From positions 124,001 to 188,000 of the forward strand of contig CBDDJX010000003.1 in the NCBI GenBank assembly GCA_965229885.1: a DNA stretch of 64,000 nt, written 5' to 3'. The notes below the pieces were generated by a model. It ran no database searches and had not been told where the DNA came from. It was given only the letters and a program-made list of their open reading frames with translations. The position numbers were made by a program, and so were the translations under genes. Shown here one piece after another: positions 53,475-62,850 of the stretch. Numbering within the stretch: position 1 is the first letter of the stretch; the number at the start of each line of letters is the position of its first letter. This stretch comes from DATLLJ01 sp965229885. GTDB lineage: Bacteria > Acidobacteriota > Vicinamibacteria > Vicinamibacterales > CAVVIG01.

Positions 53475-54625
53475 GACCAGCCTGCTGCCAATGGCATGCT
53501 GGTTCGCAGCTGTTGCTTCTCAGCGTGGCGCTCGATGGCGAGCGCGATGAGACGATCGAGGAGCGTCGGATACGACACGCCGCTGGCCGCCCACATCTTC
53601 GAGTACATGCTGATCGTCGTGAAACCGGGAATCGTGTTCAACTCGTTCAGGTACAACGACCCGCTGTCGCCAGCGAGGAGAAAGTCGACGCGCGCCATGC
53701 CGGCGCAGTCGAGCGCCTTGTACGCGGCCACGGCCAGCGTCCGCACTTCTTCGGCCTGGGCCTCCTTCAACGGCGCCGGGACGAGCAGCTCCGAGCCCGC
53801 GTCAATGTATTTCGCCTCGTAGTCGTAGAACTCGCGCGATGGGACCACCTCGCCGGGCACGGATGCCTCGGGCTCGTCGTTGCCGAGCACAGCGCACTCA
53901 ATCTCGCGCGCACCGGGCACCGCCGCCTCGATGACGATCTTGCGATCGAACTCCGCCGCGAGGTGCATGGCGGCCCGCAGCTCGGTCGCGTGCTTCGCCT
54001 TCGAAATGCCGACGCTCGAACCAAGATTCGCCGGCTTCACGAAGACCGGGAAGCCGAGCTTCGTCGCGATCGTATTCATGATGCCGCGCTCGTCGCGCTG
54101 CCATTCGCGCTTGAGCACGACCTCGTAGTCGCAGATGCGGAGACCCCGCGCCGCGAATACCAGCTTCATCGCCGCCTTGTCCATGCCGACGGCGGACGCC
54201 AGCACGCCGGCACCGACGTAGGGTACGTTCGCCAGCTCGAGCAACCCCTGCACCGTCCCGTCCTCGCCGTAGGGGCCATGCAGCACCGGGAACACCACAT
54301 CGAGTGAGAGTCCCGAGACGACCGGCTGAAGGGGGCGACCGCGATCGATCGTGATGAGCGTGTCGCCGCCCGGGCGTGCGACGACGTGCGCTTCGAGCGC
54401 GGTTTCGGCCGGTTCGTTCCCGCGCGCCTGAATCACGTCGGCGGCCGAGACGAGAGACGGTGGCCGGTCGGGCAGCGTCCACCGGCCGTCTTTTTCGATG
54501 CGAATTGCAACGGCCTCGTAGCGCGTCGGATCGAGGTTGGCGAACACCGCGGCGGCGGAGGCGAGCGAGACCTCGTGTTCGCCGGATCGGCCGCCGTAAA
54601 TCACGCCGAGGCGAAGCTTTTTCAT
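53471..54625 (-). CDS. ddl: D-alanine--D-alanine ligase
   Basis: ATP-grasp enzyme making the D-Ala-D-Ala dipeptide used by MurF. GGRSGEHEVSLASA is the N-terminal signature, with LHGPYGEDGTVQG, the VFVKPANLGSSVGISK ATP-grasp segment, EIECAVLG, and NELNTIPGFTTISMY at the end. YDYEAKY replaces part of the omega loop in the VanA-like/Ddl long form. Length is 384 residues. It diverges from tgt with start codons 19 bases apart and no ribosome binding site, so it may be leaderless. Confidence 0.95.
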   Translation of the reverse strand: MKKLRLGVIYGGRSGEHEVSLASAAAVFANLDPTRYEAVAIRIEKDGRWTLPDRPPSLVSAADVIQARGNEPAETALEAHVVARPGGDTLITIDRGRPLQPVVSGLSLDVVFPVLHGPYGEDGTVQGLLELANVPYVGAGVLASAVGMDKAAMKLVFAARGLRICDYEVVLKREWQRDERGIMNTIATKLGFPVFVKPANLGSSVGISKAKHATELRAAMHLAAEFDRKIVIEAAVPGAREIECAVLGNDEPEASVPGEVVPSREFYDYEAKYIDAGSELLVPAPLKEAQAEEVRTLAVAAYKALDCAGMARVDFLLAGDSGSLYLNELNTIPGFTTISMYSKMWAASGVSYPTLLDRLIALAIERHAEKQQLRTSMPLAAGWS

Positions 54626-54630
54626 CGAAG

Positions 54631-54640
54631 GTTAAACTTA
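54631..54640. promoter_or_regulatory. Overlapping divergent -10-like elements of ddl and tgt
   Basis: TAAACT (plus, 54633-54638) ends 6 bases before GTG 54645. TTTAAC (minus, 54637-54632) ends 6 bases before ATG 54625. All signals fit in the 19 bases between the two start codons. Both hexamers match the consensus at only four of six positions. Confidence 0.4.
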
Positions 54641-54644
54641 GCAC

Positions 54645-55838
54645 GTGTCCTTCGCCTTTCGCGTGACCCACACCGATGGCTGCGCCCGGCGCGGCGTGAT
54701 GACGACGGCGCACGGCGAGGTCCAGACGCCGGCCTTCATGCCGGTGGGGACGCAGGGCGCCGTCAAGGGCGTCCTCCACAGGGATCTCGAACAGCTGCGC
54801 GCCGAGATGCTCCTGGGCAACACGTATCACCTCTATTTGCGGCCTGGTGACGACCTGATCGCGAGGCGCGGCGGCCTCCACGCGTTTATCGGCTGGCCGC
54901 GGCCCATCCTCACCGACAGCGGCGGCTACCAAGTGTTCAGTCTCGCCGCACGGCGCACGGTGGCTGAGGACGGCGTGCAATTTCGATCGCATCTTGATGG
55001 CTCCGCGCATCTGCTGACACCGGAGAAGGCGGTCGACATTCAGGCTCAGCTCGGATCGGACATCGCGATGGTGCTCGACGAATGTGTGGCGCATCCGTCC
55101 GGGGAGGAGCTGGTGCGGCCGTCCATGGAACGGACGCTGCGGTGGGCGCGCCGCGCCCGCGATCGGTTTCTTACGTTTTACGGAAAAATGGGACGGGCGT
55201 CATTTTCGGGTGAGGGGTGCCTCTTACGAGATGGCGTAATTGTGACCAATTCGGGCCAGGCGCAGTTCGGCATCGTCCAGGGTGGTATCTCTCCGACGCT
55301 GCGCGAGGAAAGCGCGCGGGGCACGGTCGGGATTGGCTTCGAGGCGTACGCCATCGGTGGACTGAGCGTCGGAGAGCCGGCAGATGTCATGTACAACATC
55401 GTGGCCGGTACGACACCCTGCCTGCCGGAGGACCGCCCTCGCTACCTGATGGGCACTGGGACACCGCAGGATCTGGTGGAGTCGGTGGCGCGGGGCATCG
55501 ATCTCTTTGACTGTGTGCTTCCCACGAGGAACGCCAGGAACGGCCAGCTGTTTACCAGGGAAGGGCCCATCAATATCAAGAACGCCCGGTACGCCGAGGA
55601 CGACCGGCCGCCCGATCCCGAGTGCGGTTGCTATACCTGCCGGACGTTTTCGAGGGCCTACCTGAGGCACCTTTTTCAGGCCGGCGAAATCAACGCGTCG
55701 ACCCTTAACACGTTGCATAATCTGCACTTTTACCTTGACACACTCAGACAGATTAGGGACGCTATAGCGTTCGGGCGGTTCGAAAGTTTCAGGGCAGCGT
55801 TCCACCAGAGCTTGTCCCGCCGGCCTCACGTTTCATGA
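54645..55838 (+). CDS. tgt: Queuine tRNA-ribosyltransferase Tgt
   Basis: Exchanges guanine-34 for preQ1 in tRNAs. The active-site Asp lies in ILTDSGGYQVFSL, the second in GIDLFDCVLPTRNARNG. Zinc ligands are in CGCYTCRTFSRAYLRHL and the later LHNLHFY histidine. Between RWARRARDR and FGIVQGG there are about 22 extra residues (near positions 176-200, LTFYGKMGRASFSGEGCLL), encoded by sequence resembling the palindrome at the murG start. Length is 397 against a usual 370-380. It leads the tgt-yajC-secDF run. Confidence 0.95.
   Translation: MSFAFRVTHTDGCARRGVMTTAHGEVQTPAFMPVGTQGAVKGVLHRDLEQLRAEMLLGNTYHLYLRPGDDLIARRGGLHAFIGWPRPILTDSGGYQVFSLAARRTVAEDGVQFRSHLDGSAHLLTPEKAVDIQAQLGSDIAMVLDECVAHPSGEELVRPSMERTLRWARRARDRFLTFYGKMGRASFSGEGCLLRDGVIVTNSGQAQFGIVQGGISPTLREESARGTVGIGFEAYAIGGLSVGEPADVMYNIVAGTTPCLPEDRPRYLMGTGTPQDLVESVARGIDLFDCVLPTRNARNGQLFTREGPINIKNARYAEDDRPPDPECGCYTCRTFSRAYLRHLFQAGEINASTLNTLHNLHFYLDTLRQIRDAIAFGRFESFRAAFHQSLSRRPHVS
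55181..55209 (+). repeat. Palindromic GGGACGGG-type element inside tgt
   Basis: CGGAAAAATG-GGACGGGCGT-CATTTTCGG matches the reverse complement of the element at 7112-7138 through its arms (CGGAAAA and TTTTC) and its GGGACGGG core. It encodes part of the extra loop of Tgt, so an element insertion has remained in frame. Confidence 0.6.
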
Positions 55839-56191
55839 TGACCATCCCCGTCGGCTCCGTGTTCGCGCTGGCCGCCACACCTGAAGGGAGCCCCTGGTTT
55901 CAGTTCATTCCGTTCGCGCTAGTTCTGGCGATTTTTTATTTCATCATCCTTCTGCCGATGAAACGCAAGCAGCAGAAGGTCCAGGCGTTCACCGGCGGCC
56001 TGAAGGTCGGCGACAAGGTCATCACCACGGGCGGCATTCACGGGCAGATTACCCGCCTTGGTGACGTGAGCGTTCAGCTCCAGATCGCGGATAAAGTACG
56101 TGTGGAAGTCGCCCGGGCGGCCATCGGCGGCTATCAGGGAAAGGAGCCGGTCGTCGAGCCGATTGGCGGCGCGACCGAGCAGACGAAGTAG
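55835..56191 (+). CDS. yajC: Preprotein translocase subunit YajC
   Basis: Small inner-membrane partner of SecDF. One membrane helix (FIPFALVLAIFYFIILLPM) is followed by the cytoplasmic KRKQQKVQAFTGGLKVGDKV and ITTGGIHGQI segment typical of YajC. Length is 118 residues, slightly long because of the N-terminal extension. ATG 55835 overlaps the tgt stop; tgt-yajC-secD-secF is a conserved order. Confidence 0.95.
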   Translation: MMTIPVGSVFALAATPEGSPWFQFIPFALVLAIFYFIILLPMKRKQQKVQAFTGGLKVGDKVITTGGIHGQITRLGDVSVQLQIADKVRVEVARAAIGGYQGKEPVVEPIGGATEQTK

Positions 56192-56197
56192 ATTGTC

Positions 56198-57796
56198 ATG
56201 ACGCTACGCTGGAAATTGATCGCGATTCTCGCTGTCGTTGTCGCATTCGCCGCGGTCGGCGTCTACCCGATCGTGGCCGCTCACTACGGCGTTCAGTCGC
56301 CGGCCGTGCTGATAGACAGGCAGCTCAAGCTCGGTCTCGATCTCAAAGGCGGCGTGCACCTCGTCCTCCGGGTGCAGACCGACGATGCGTTGAGGCTGGC
56401 AACCGAGCAGGAGATGGAGCGTCTGCGAGCGGAGCTCATGACGCGCGGCACCACCCACGGGAACATCGCGTCGCCCGATTCGACACACTTCGTTGTCGAG
56501 GGGGTGCCTCCCGCCCAGGACGCCGCGTTCCGGCAGGCGGCGGCGGAAGTGCAGGCGAGCTTCAATCGCAGCGCCGGCACGAATGGCACCTACACCTTCA
56601 CGATGAAGCCGAACATCCAGGTGACCCTGCGGGAAGAGGCGGTCGTGCAGGCCCGCCAGACGATCGAGCGGCGCGTCAACGAGCTGGGCGTGACGGAGCC
56701 GAGCATCGCGCAGCAGGGAACCAGCGGCGATCAGATTCTCGTGCAGCTGCCGGGCGTCACCGACGTCGATCGGGCGAAGGAAATTATCCGTTCGACCGGG
56801 CTCCTCGAGCTGAAAATTGTCGAGCAAGGGCCGACCGCGACGCGCGAGAGCCTGCTGGTCAACGGCCAGGAGCCTCCGGGCATGGAAGTTGTCCCTGGAG
56901 TCAGCGGCGTGCCCGGCGATGTGGCATCGGGCACTGTGTACTACCTCTTGCGGAAGGTCGCGGCGGTATCCGGAAAGGACTTACGGAACGCACGCCCGAC
57001 GATCGACGAGAACAATCAGCCGGCCGTCAGCTTCACGCTGAACAGCGACGGGGGCCGCCGGTTCGGCACGGTCACGGGAGAAAACATTGGGCGCAGTCTC
57101 GCGATCGTGCTCGACGGGCGCGTGCAGTCGGCGCCGCGCATCGACGGCCGGATCACCACAGAGGGCCGCATCACCGGCAGCTTCACGCAGCAGGAGGTCC
57201 AGGATCTTTCCCTGGTCCTGCGCTCCGGTGCGCTGCCGGCGTCGCTCACGTATCTCGAAGAGCGCACGATCGGCCCGAGCCTCGGGGCCGACTCGATCCG
57301 TTCGGGCGTGACCGCGTCCGTCGTCGGGCTACTCCTCGTCATCGGCTTCATGCTGGTGTACTACAAGCTGTCGGGCGTGAACGCGGTAGTGGCGCTGACG
57401 CTGAACCTGCTCATCCTGATCGGTCTGATGGCGTACATCGGCGCGGTGATGACGCTTCCGGGCATCGCCGGCTTCGTGCTCACCATGGGGATCGGCGTCG
57501 ATTCGAACGTGCTGATCTTCGAGCGCATCAAGGAAGAGCTCGCGGCAGGGCGCGGGGTGCGGGCGTCGATCAACGCCGGGTTCAGTCGCGTGTTCGTGAC
57601 GCTGATGGACACGCACATCGCGGCGCTCATTTCGTGTGCGTTCCTGTTCCAGTTCGGCACCGGCGCGATCCGCGGTTTTGCCATCACGCTGGTCATCGGC
57701 CTGATCTCGAACCTGTTCACGTCGATCTTCGTGTCGAAGACGGTGTTTGAGCTGGTGCTCGATCGCCGCCATCAGGTCGCGACGCTGTCAATTTAG
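56198..57796 (+). CDS. secD: Protein translocase subunit SecD
   Basis: RND-like subunit that uses the proton gradient to complete protein export. A first membrane helix is followed by LGLDLKGGVHLVLRV, a periplasmic P1 domain (to about residue 340, with ERRVNELGVTEPSIAQQG), and six membrane helices in all. The conserved GPSLGADSIRSGV and GIGVDSNVLIFERIKEE motifs are intact. The length is 532 residues. secF follows 2 bases after the stop. Confidence 0.97.
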   Translation: MTLRWKLIAILAVVVAFAAVGVYPIVAAHYGVQSPAVLIDRQLKLGLDLKGGVHLVLRVQTDDALRLATEQEMERLRAELMTRGTTHGNIASPDSTHFVVEGVPPAQDAAFRQAAAEVQASFNRSAGTNGTYTFTMKPNIQVTLREEAVVQARQTIERRVNELGVTEPSIAQQGTSGDQILVQLPGVTDVDRAKEIIRSTGLLELKIVEQGPTATRESLLVNGQEPPGMEVVPGVSGVPGDVASGTVYYLLRKVAAVSGKDLRNARPTIDENNQPAVSFTLNSDGGRRFGTVTGENIGRSLAIVLDGRVQSAPRIDGRITTEGRITGSFTQQEVQDLSLVLRSGALPASLTYLEERTIGPSLGADSIRSGVTASVVGLLLVIGFMLVYYKLSGVNAVVALTLNLLILIGLMAYIGAVMTLPGIAGFVLTMGIGVDSNVLIFERIKEELAAGRGVRASINAGFSRVFVTLMDTHIAALISCAFLFQFGTGAIRGFAITLVIGLISNLFTSIFVSKTVFELVLDRRHQVATLSI

Positions 57797-57798
57797 CC

Positions 57799-58800
57799 AT
57801 GCATATCTTCAATAAACCGAATTTCAACTTCCTCCGATGGCGCTGGCACGCGCTCACGCTCTCCGGGGTCGTCATCCTCGCCGGGATCTTCGTGCTCGTG
57901 ACACGCGGCATCCCGAAAGGCGTCGAGTTCGCTGGCGGCACGGTCGTCATCGAGCAGTTCGAGCAGCCGGTGTCGGTGGAAGAGGTGCGAAGGGAACTTG
58001 AGCGTAGCTACGCGGGTGGCGGGCGGAACGCCCTGGTGCAGTCCTATGGGGACGCGTCGCTGCGGATGGTGATGATCAGGGTGCCGTCGGTGGGCGCTGA
58101 AGCGGGTGCGTTGTTGAGCACCACGGCGCAGCAGGTCGAAGAGGCGCTGCGGAAGGGCAACCTGGCGGCCTTCCGCCGACAGGGCGCGGAGATCGTCAGC
58201 CCGACTGTCGGCGCCGAGCTTGAGAGGAAGGGGCTCCTGGCAACGGCGTTGTCGCTCGCCGGCATCCTGCTGTATCTGGCGTTCCGATTCCAGTTCAGCT
58301 TTGGTGTCGGCGCGGTCGTTGCGACGGCTCACGACCTGCTCATCACGCTCGCATTTCTGGCGTTCTTCCGGTACGACCTGACGCTGAACGTGATCGCCGC
58401 GATTCTGACGATGACCGGCTACTCGACCAACGACACGATCGTCATCTTCGACCGGATCCGCGAGAACCTGCGGTCGATGCGGCGCGACGCGCTCGGGGAT
58501 GTCATCAACGTCTCGATCAACCAGACGCTCGGCCGGACGGTCATTACCTCCGGCACGGCGCTGATGACGGCGCTCTCGCTGTTCTTCTTCGGCGGCGAAG
58601 TGCTGCACGGCTTCGCGTTCACGATGGTGGTCGGCATCATCACCGGGACCTACTCGAGCGTGTTCATCGCGGCGGCCATCGTCAGTTTCTGGCGCGGGCA
58701 GGGACCGACGGGGGCCGGCGCGCATGCGCCGGCCGTGGCGACGGCGCCGCAGCAGCCAACCAGGCGGTCGAAGCCACAGCGCAAGGCTCTGGCGTCGTAG
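57799..58800 (+). CDS. secF: Protein translocase subunit SecF
   Basis: Partner of SecD. One N-terminal helix, a short periplasmic domain containing FAGGTVVIEQF, and five C-terminal helices with GYSTNDTIVIFDRIREN and the ALMTALSLFFFGGEVLHGFA region are typical. Length is 333 residues; the last 30 are Ala/Pro/Lys-rich. It follows secD by two bases, implying a joint transcript and complex. Confidence 0.97.
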   Translation: MHIFNKPNFNFLRWRWHALTLSGVVILAGIFVLVTRGIPKGVEFAGGTVVIEQFEQPVSVEEVRRELERSYAGGGRNALVQSYGDASLRMVMIRVPSVGAEAGALLSTTAQQVEEALRKGNLAAFRRQGAEIVSPTVGAELERKGLLATALSLAGILLYLAFRFQFSFGVGAVVATAHDLLITLAFLAFFRYDLTLNVIAAILTMTGYSTNDTIVIFDRIRENLRSMRRDALGDVINVSINQTLGRTVITSGTALMTALSLFFFGGEVLHGFAFTMVVGIITGTYSSVFIAAAIVSFWRGQGPTGAGAHAPAVATAPQQPTRRSKPQRKALAS

Positions 58801-58805
58801 GCTCA

Positions 58806-59609
58806 TTGCCGACCACTTTACAAGCGGCTCTCCTGGGTGTCCTGCAGGGAGTCGCCGAATTTCTCCCTGTGTCATCAACAGCCCACCTCCGTCTCGCCGA
58901 GCGGTGGCTGGGTTACCAGGACCCGGGCGGCGTATTCACGGTGACGATCCAGCTCGGCTCGATCCTGGCGATCATGTGGGTCTACCGCGTCAGAATCGTG
59001 AACATCGTTGCCGGACTGCTATCACGGCAGGAGGCGCGCCATTTCGCGCTCGCGATTATCGTGGCCACGATTCCCGCGCTCCTGGCAGGTGCGTTTCTCT
59101 CCGGCTTCATCAAGAACGTGCTGTACGAAAGTCCCGCGGTCTTCGCGGCCGCGTTCATCCTTGGCGGCCTGGTGATGCTCGTCGTCGAGCGGGTGCGCCC
59201 GTCGCCTGTCGTGCGGGATGCGGAGCGCACGCCCGTTTCGCGCTCGCTCGGCATCGGTCTGTGTCAGATGCTGGCGCTCATTCCCGGCGTGTCGCGGTCC
59301 GGCGCGACGATCGTGGGCGGGATGGCGATGGGCCTCGACCGGCCCGCCGCGGCGGAGTTCTCCTTCTTTCTCGCGATACCAACGATGACCGCGGCATGTG
59401 CGCACGATCTCTTCGAGGTCCGTCACCAGCTGACGGCAGACCGCGCCGTCGAGATCGGCATCGGTCTGGTCGCCGCCTTCATCGCGTCGCTGGCCGTCAT
59501 CACGCCGTTCCTGCTGTTCGTCAGGCGCTCGGGGTTTGCGCCGTTCGCCTGGTATCGGATTGGGCTGGGACTGGCGCTCTTCGCTGCGATCGCAGCGGGC
59601 TGGTTGTAA
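58806..59609 (+). CDS. uppP: Undecaprenyl-diphosphate phosphatase UppP (BacA)
   Basis: Membrane phosphatase that regenerates undecaprenyl phosphate for cell wall synthesis. GVLQGVAEFLPVSSTAHLRL is the first signature, IPGVSRSGATIVGGMAMGL the second. About eight hydrophobic segments are present. Length is 267 residues. TTG 58806 is the only start that keeps the first conserved helix. It supplies carrier lipid for the MraY/MurG pathway encoded at the left of the window. Confidence 0.93.
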   Translation: MPTTLQAALLGVLQGVAEFLPVSSTAHLRLAERWLGYQDPGGVFTVTIQLGSILAIMWVYRVRIVNIVAGLLSRQEARHFALAIIVATIPALLAGAFLSGFIKNVLYESPAVFAAAFILGGLVMLVVERVRPSPVVRDAERTPVSRSLGIGLCQMLALIPGVSRSGATIVGGMAMGLDRPAAAEFSFFLAIPTMTAACAHDLFEVRHQLTADRAVEIGIGLVAAFIASLAVITPFLLFVRRSGFAPFAWYRIGLGLALFAAIAAGWL

Positions 59610-59611
59610 CC

Positions 59612-60199
59612 ATGCAGTGGCTGCGGCGCAGTTTCATCGCCGGCTTTTTCGTGACGGTGCCGCTCTTCATCAGCGTCGCCGCCTTCATCTGGATCTTCAA
59701 CGTCGTCGACGGTCTGACGGGGCCCTTCTACGATCGCCTGCTCGCAACCCGGCTTCCCGGGCTGGGGATAGCGACGACGGTCGTCGCGATCATTCTGGTC
59801 GGCGCGTTCGCGACCAACGTGATTGGCAAGCGCGTTCTGCAGCGCGCCGAGGCGTGGCTGCTGCGCGTACCCGTCTTCCGGACGATTTACGCGCCGGTCA
59901 AGCAACTCATCGTGGCGTTCTCGCCTGACAATGCGTCCGGTTTCAAGCGCGTCGTGATGATCGAGGATCCGAGGCGCGGCGGCTACATGCTCGGCTTTCT
60001 CACGAGTGAGTTCACGGTGGATCGCGGCCGCGGCCCTGAACCGCTGCTGGCGGTTTACGTGCCGACCAACCATATTTATTTAGGCGACATCGTGTTGTGC
60101 GAACGCGAGCGCGCGATGTTCCCGGACATCACCGTCGAGGACGGTATCAGGATCTTCCTGACCGGGGGTATGGCGCTGCCGCCCCAGCTGAAGTTATAA
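59612..60199 (+). CDS. DUF502 membrane protein
   Basis: Two membrane segments (SFIAGFFVTVPLFISVAAF and TTVVAIILVGAFATNVIG) are followed by VPVFRTIYAPVKQLIVAF and the VYVPTNHIYLGDIVLCER region typical of the DUF502 family. The role is unknown; in plants a relative (COV1) affects patterning, which says little here. Length is 195 residues from ATG 59612. It follows uppP by two bases. Confidence 0.88.
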   Translation: MQWLRRSFIAGFFVTVPLFISVAAFIWIFNVVDGLTGPFYDRLLATRLPGLGIATTVVAIILVGAFATNVIGKRVLQRAEAWLLRVPVFRTIYAPVKQLIVAFSPDNASGFKRVVMIEDPRRGGYMLGFLTSEFTVDRGRGPEPLLAVYVPTNHIYLGDIVLCERERAMFPDITVEDGIRIFLTGGMALPPQLKL

Positions 60200-60200
60200 T
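60195..60200 (+). promoter_or_regulatory. TATAAT element before hppA
   Basis: A perfect -10 hexamer overlaps the last bases of the DUF502 gene. It would give a start near 60207 and a leader of about 160 bases before hppA, containing a short reading frame. No consensus -35 lies 16-18 bases upstream. Confidence 0.4.
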
Positions 60201-60222
60201 CCAGGCTTTTGTGCGAGGAGAG

Positions 60223-60351
60223 ATGACCGTGTCTGTACAGAGATATCTCGGACGGGCGAATACTCCTGACTGGCGGCAAGGCGCGACCCGGTCCTATGCG
60301 CGGTCGCGCGGCGGACGAGCAGGTCTAAGGTCATCACGCTTCGGCATCTGA
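60223..60351 (+). CDS. Possible 42-codon leader ORF before hppA
   Basis: MTVSVQRYLGRANTPDWRQG and a basic tail ending in RFGI. AGGAG lies upstream of ATG 60223 and is better spaced for the in-frame GTG 60229. G/C at third positions is only about 60%, well below true genes here, so coding is doubtful. The stop lies 15 bases before the hppA start. It could be a translated leader, or chance. Confidence 0.25.
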   Translation: MTVSVQRYLGRANTPDWRQGATRSYARSRGGRAGLRSSRFGI

Positions 60352-60366
60352 GGACAGAGTCACCAA

Positions 60367-62444
<2,078 letters not shown>

Positions 62445-62445
<1 letters not shown>

Positions 62446-62483
62446 GCGCCGCTCCGCGACGCCGGTGTCGCGGGGGCGGCGCC
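62445..62483 (+). terminator. Long GC-rich hairpin after hppA
   Basis: GGCGCCGCTCCGCGAC and GTCGCGGGGGCGGCGCC pair almost completely around the loop GCCGGT. The stem starts on the last base of the hppA stop. No T-run follows, so termination would be by an unusual or factor-dependent route. Confidence 0.5.
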
Positions 62484-62511
62484 ACCAGCAGGGAGCCGAA
62501 GGCGAGGGTGG

Positions 62512-62580
62512 TGGCGGAGAAGGTAGGGTGTCGAACCCTCCGAGGACCTTACGGCCCCCAAGACTGATTTTGAAGACCAG
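62512..62580 (-). tRNA. selC: Partial tRNA-Sec (UCA anticodon), 5' third missing
   Basis: On the minus strand there is an anticodon arm CTGGT-CTTCAAA-ATCAG with anticodon UCA, a long variable arm GGGGGCC-GTAA-GGTCCTC, a T-arm GAGGG-TTCGACA-CCCTA, an 8-base 3' acceptor strand CCTTCTCC, G73 and an encoded CCA. These are hallmarks of bacterial tRNA-Sec. The required 5' acceptor strand GGAGAAGG does not occur within 120 bases upstream; a D-arm-like GGGATC-TGGT-GGTCCC appears nearby on the opposite strand. It is a remnant or an attachment-site fragment, not a working tRNA as read. Confidence 0.65.
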
Positions 62581-62620
62581 CGGCGCGCTGGGATCTGGTG
62601 GTCCCGCCGCCGCTGTTGGA

Positions 62621-62850
62621 GTGGCCCAGGTGTATGCCCAGGGATTTCCATCCGCGGGCAGCCGGTGGCAGATTTCGGTGGCCGGTGGTTTTCATCCCCG
62701 GTGGCGTCGCGACGGGAAGGAACTCTTCTTTGTGGCTGGCGCCGGGGCCAAGCGCATGTCATGGCCGTAGATATCGCTGTCTCAACCGAGGGAGCTGTGT
62801 AGGCCGGCGTTCCGCACAAGCTGTTCTCGGGAGCCCCGACTGCCGGTGAC
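62621..62850 (+). pseudogene. Fragment of a TolB/PD40-type beta-propeller protein
   Basis: VYAQGFPSAGSRWQISVAGG and FHPRWRRDGKELFFVAGAG are the typical blades found at the C-terminus of acidobacterial Ser/Thr-kinase-linked or TolB-like propellers. After a frame change the text continues MAVDIAVSTEGAV, a TAG stop, then AGVPHKLFSGAP. Both ends are cut: the tRNA-Sec fragment lies just left and the pyrophosphatase remnant just right. Not functional. Confidence 0.7.

Noticed and set aside
58724..59611. Upstream extension of the DUF502 frame over secF and uppP
   Set aside because: It overlaps uppP in another frame and lacks conserved content; ATG 59612 gives the family N-terminus.
62578..62615. 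Inverted D-arm proving a tRNA-Sec inversion
   Set aside because: A D-arm-like GGGATC-TGGT-GGTCCC does sit on the opposite strand, but flipping it does not restore the missing acceptor strand, so it is not counted as evidence of a complete gene.
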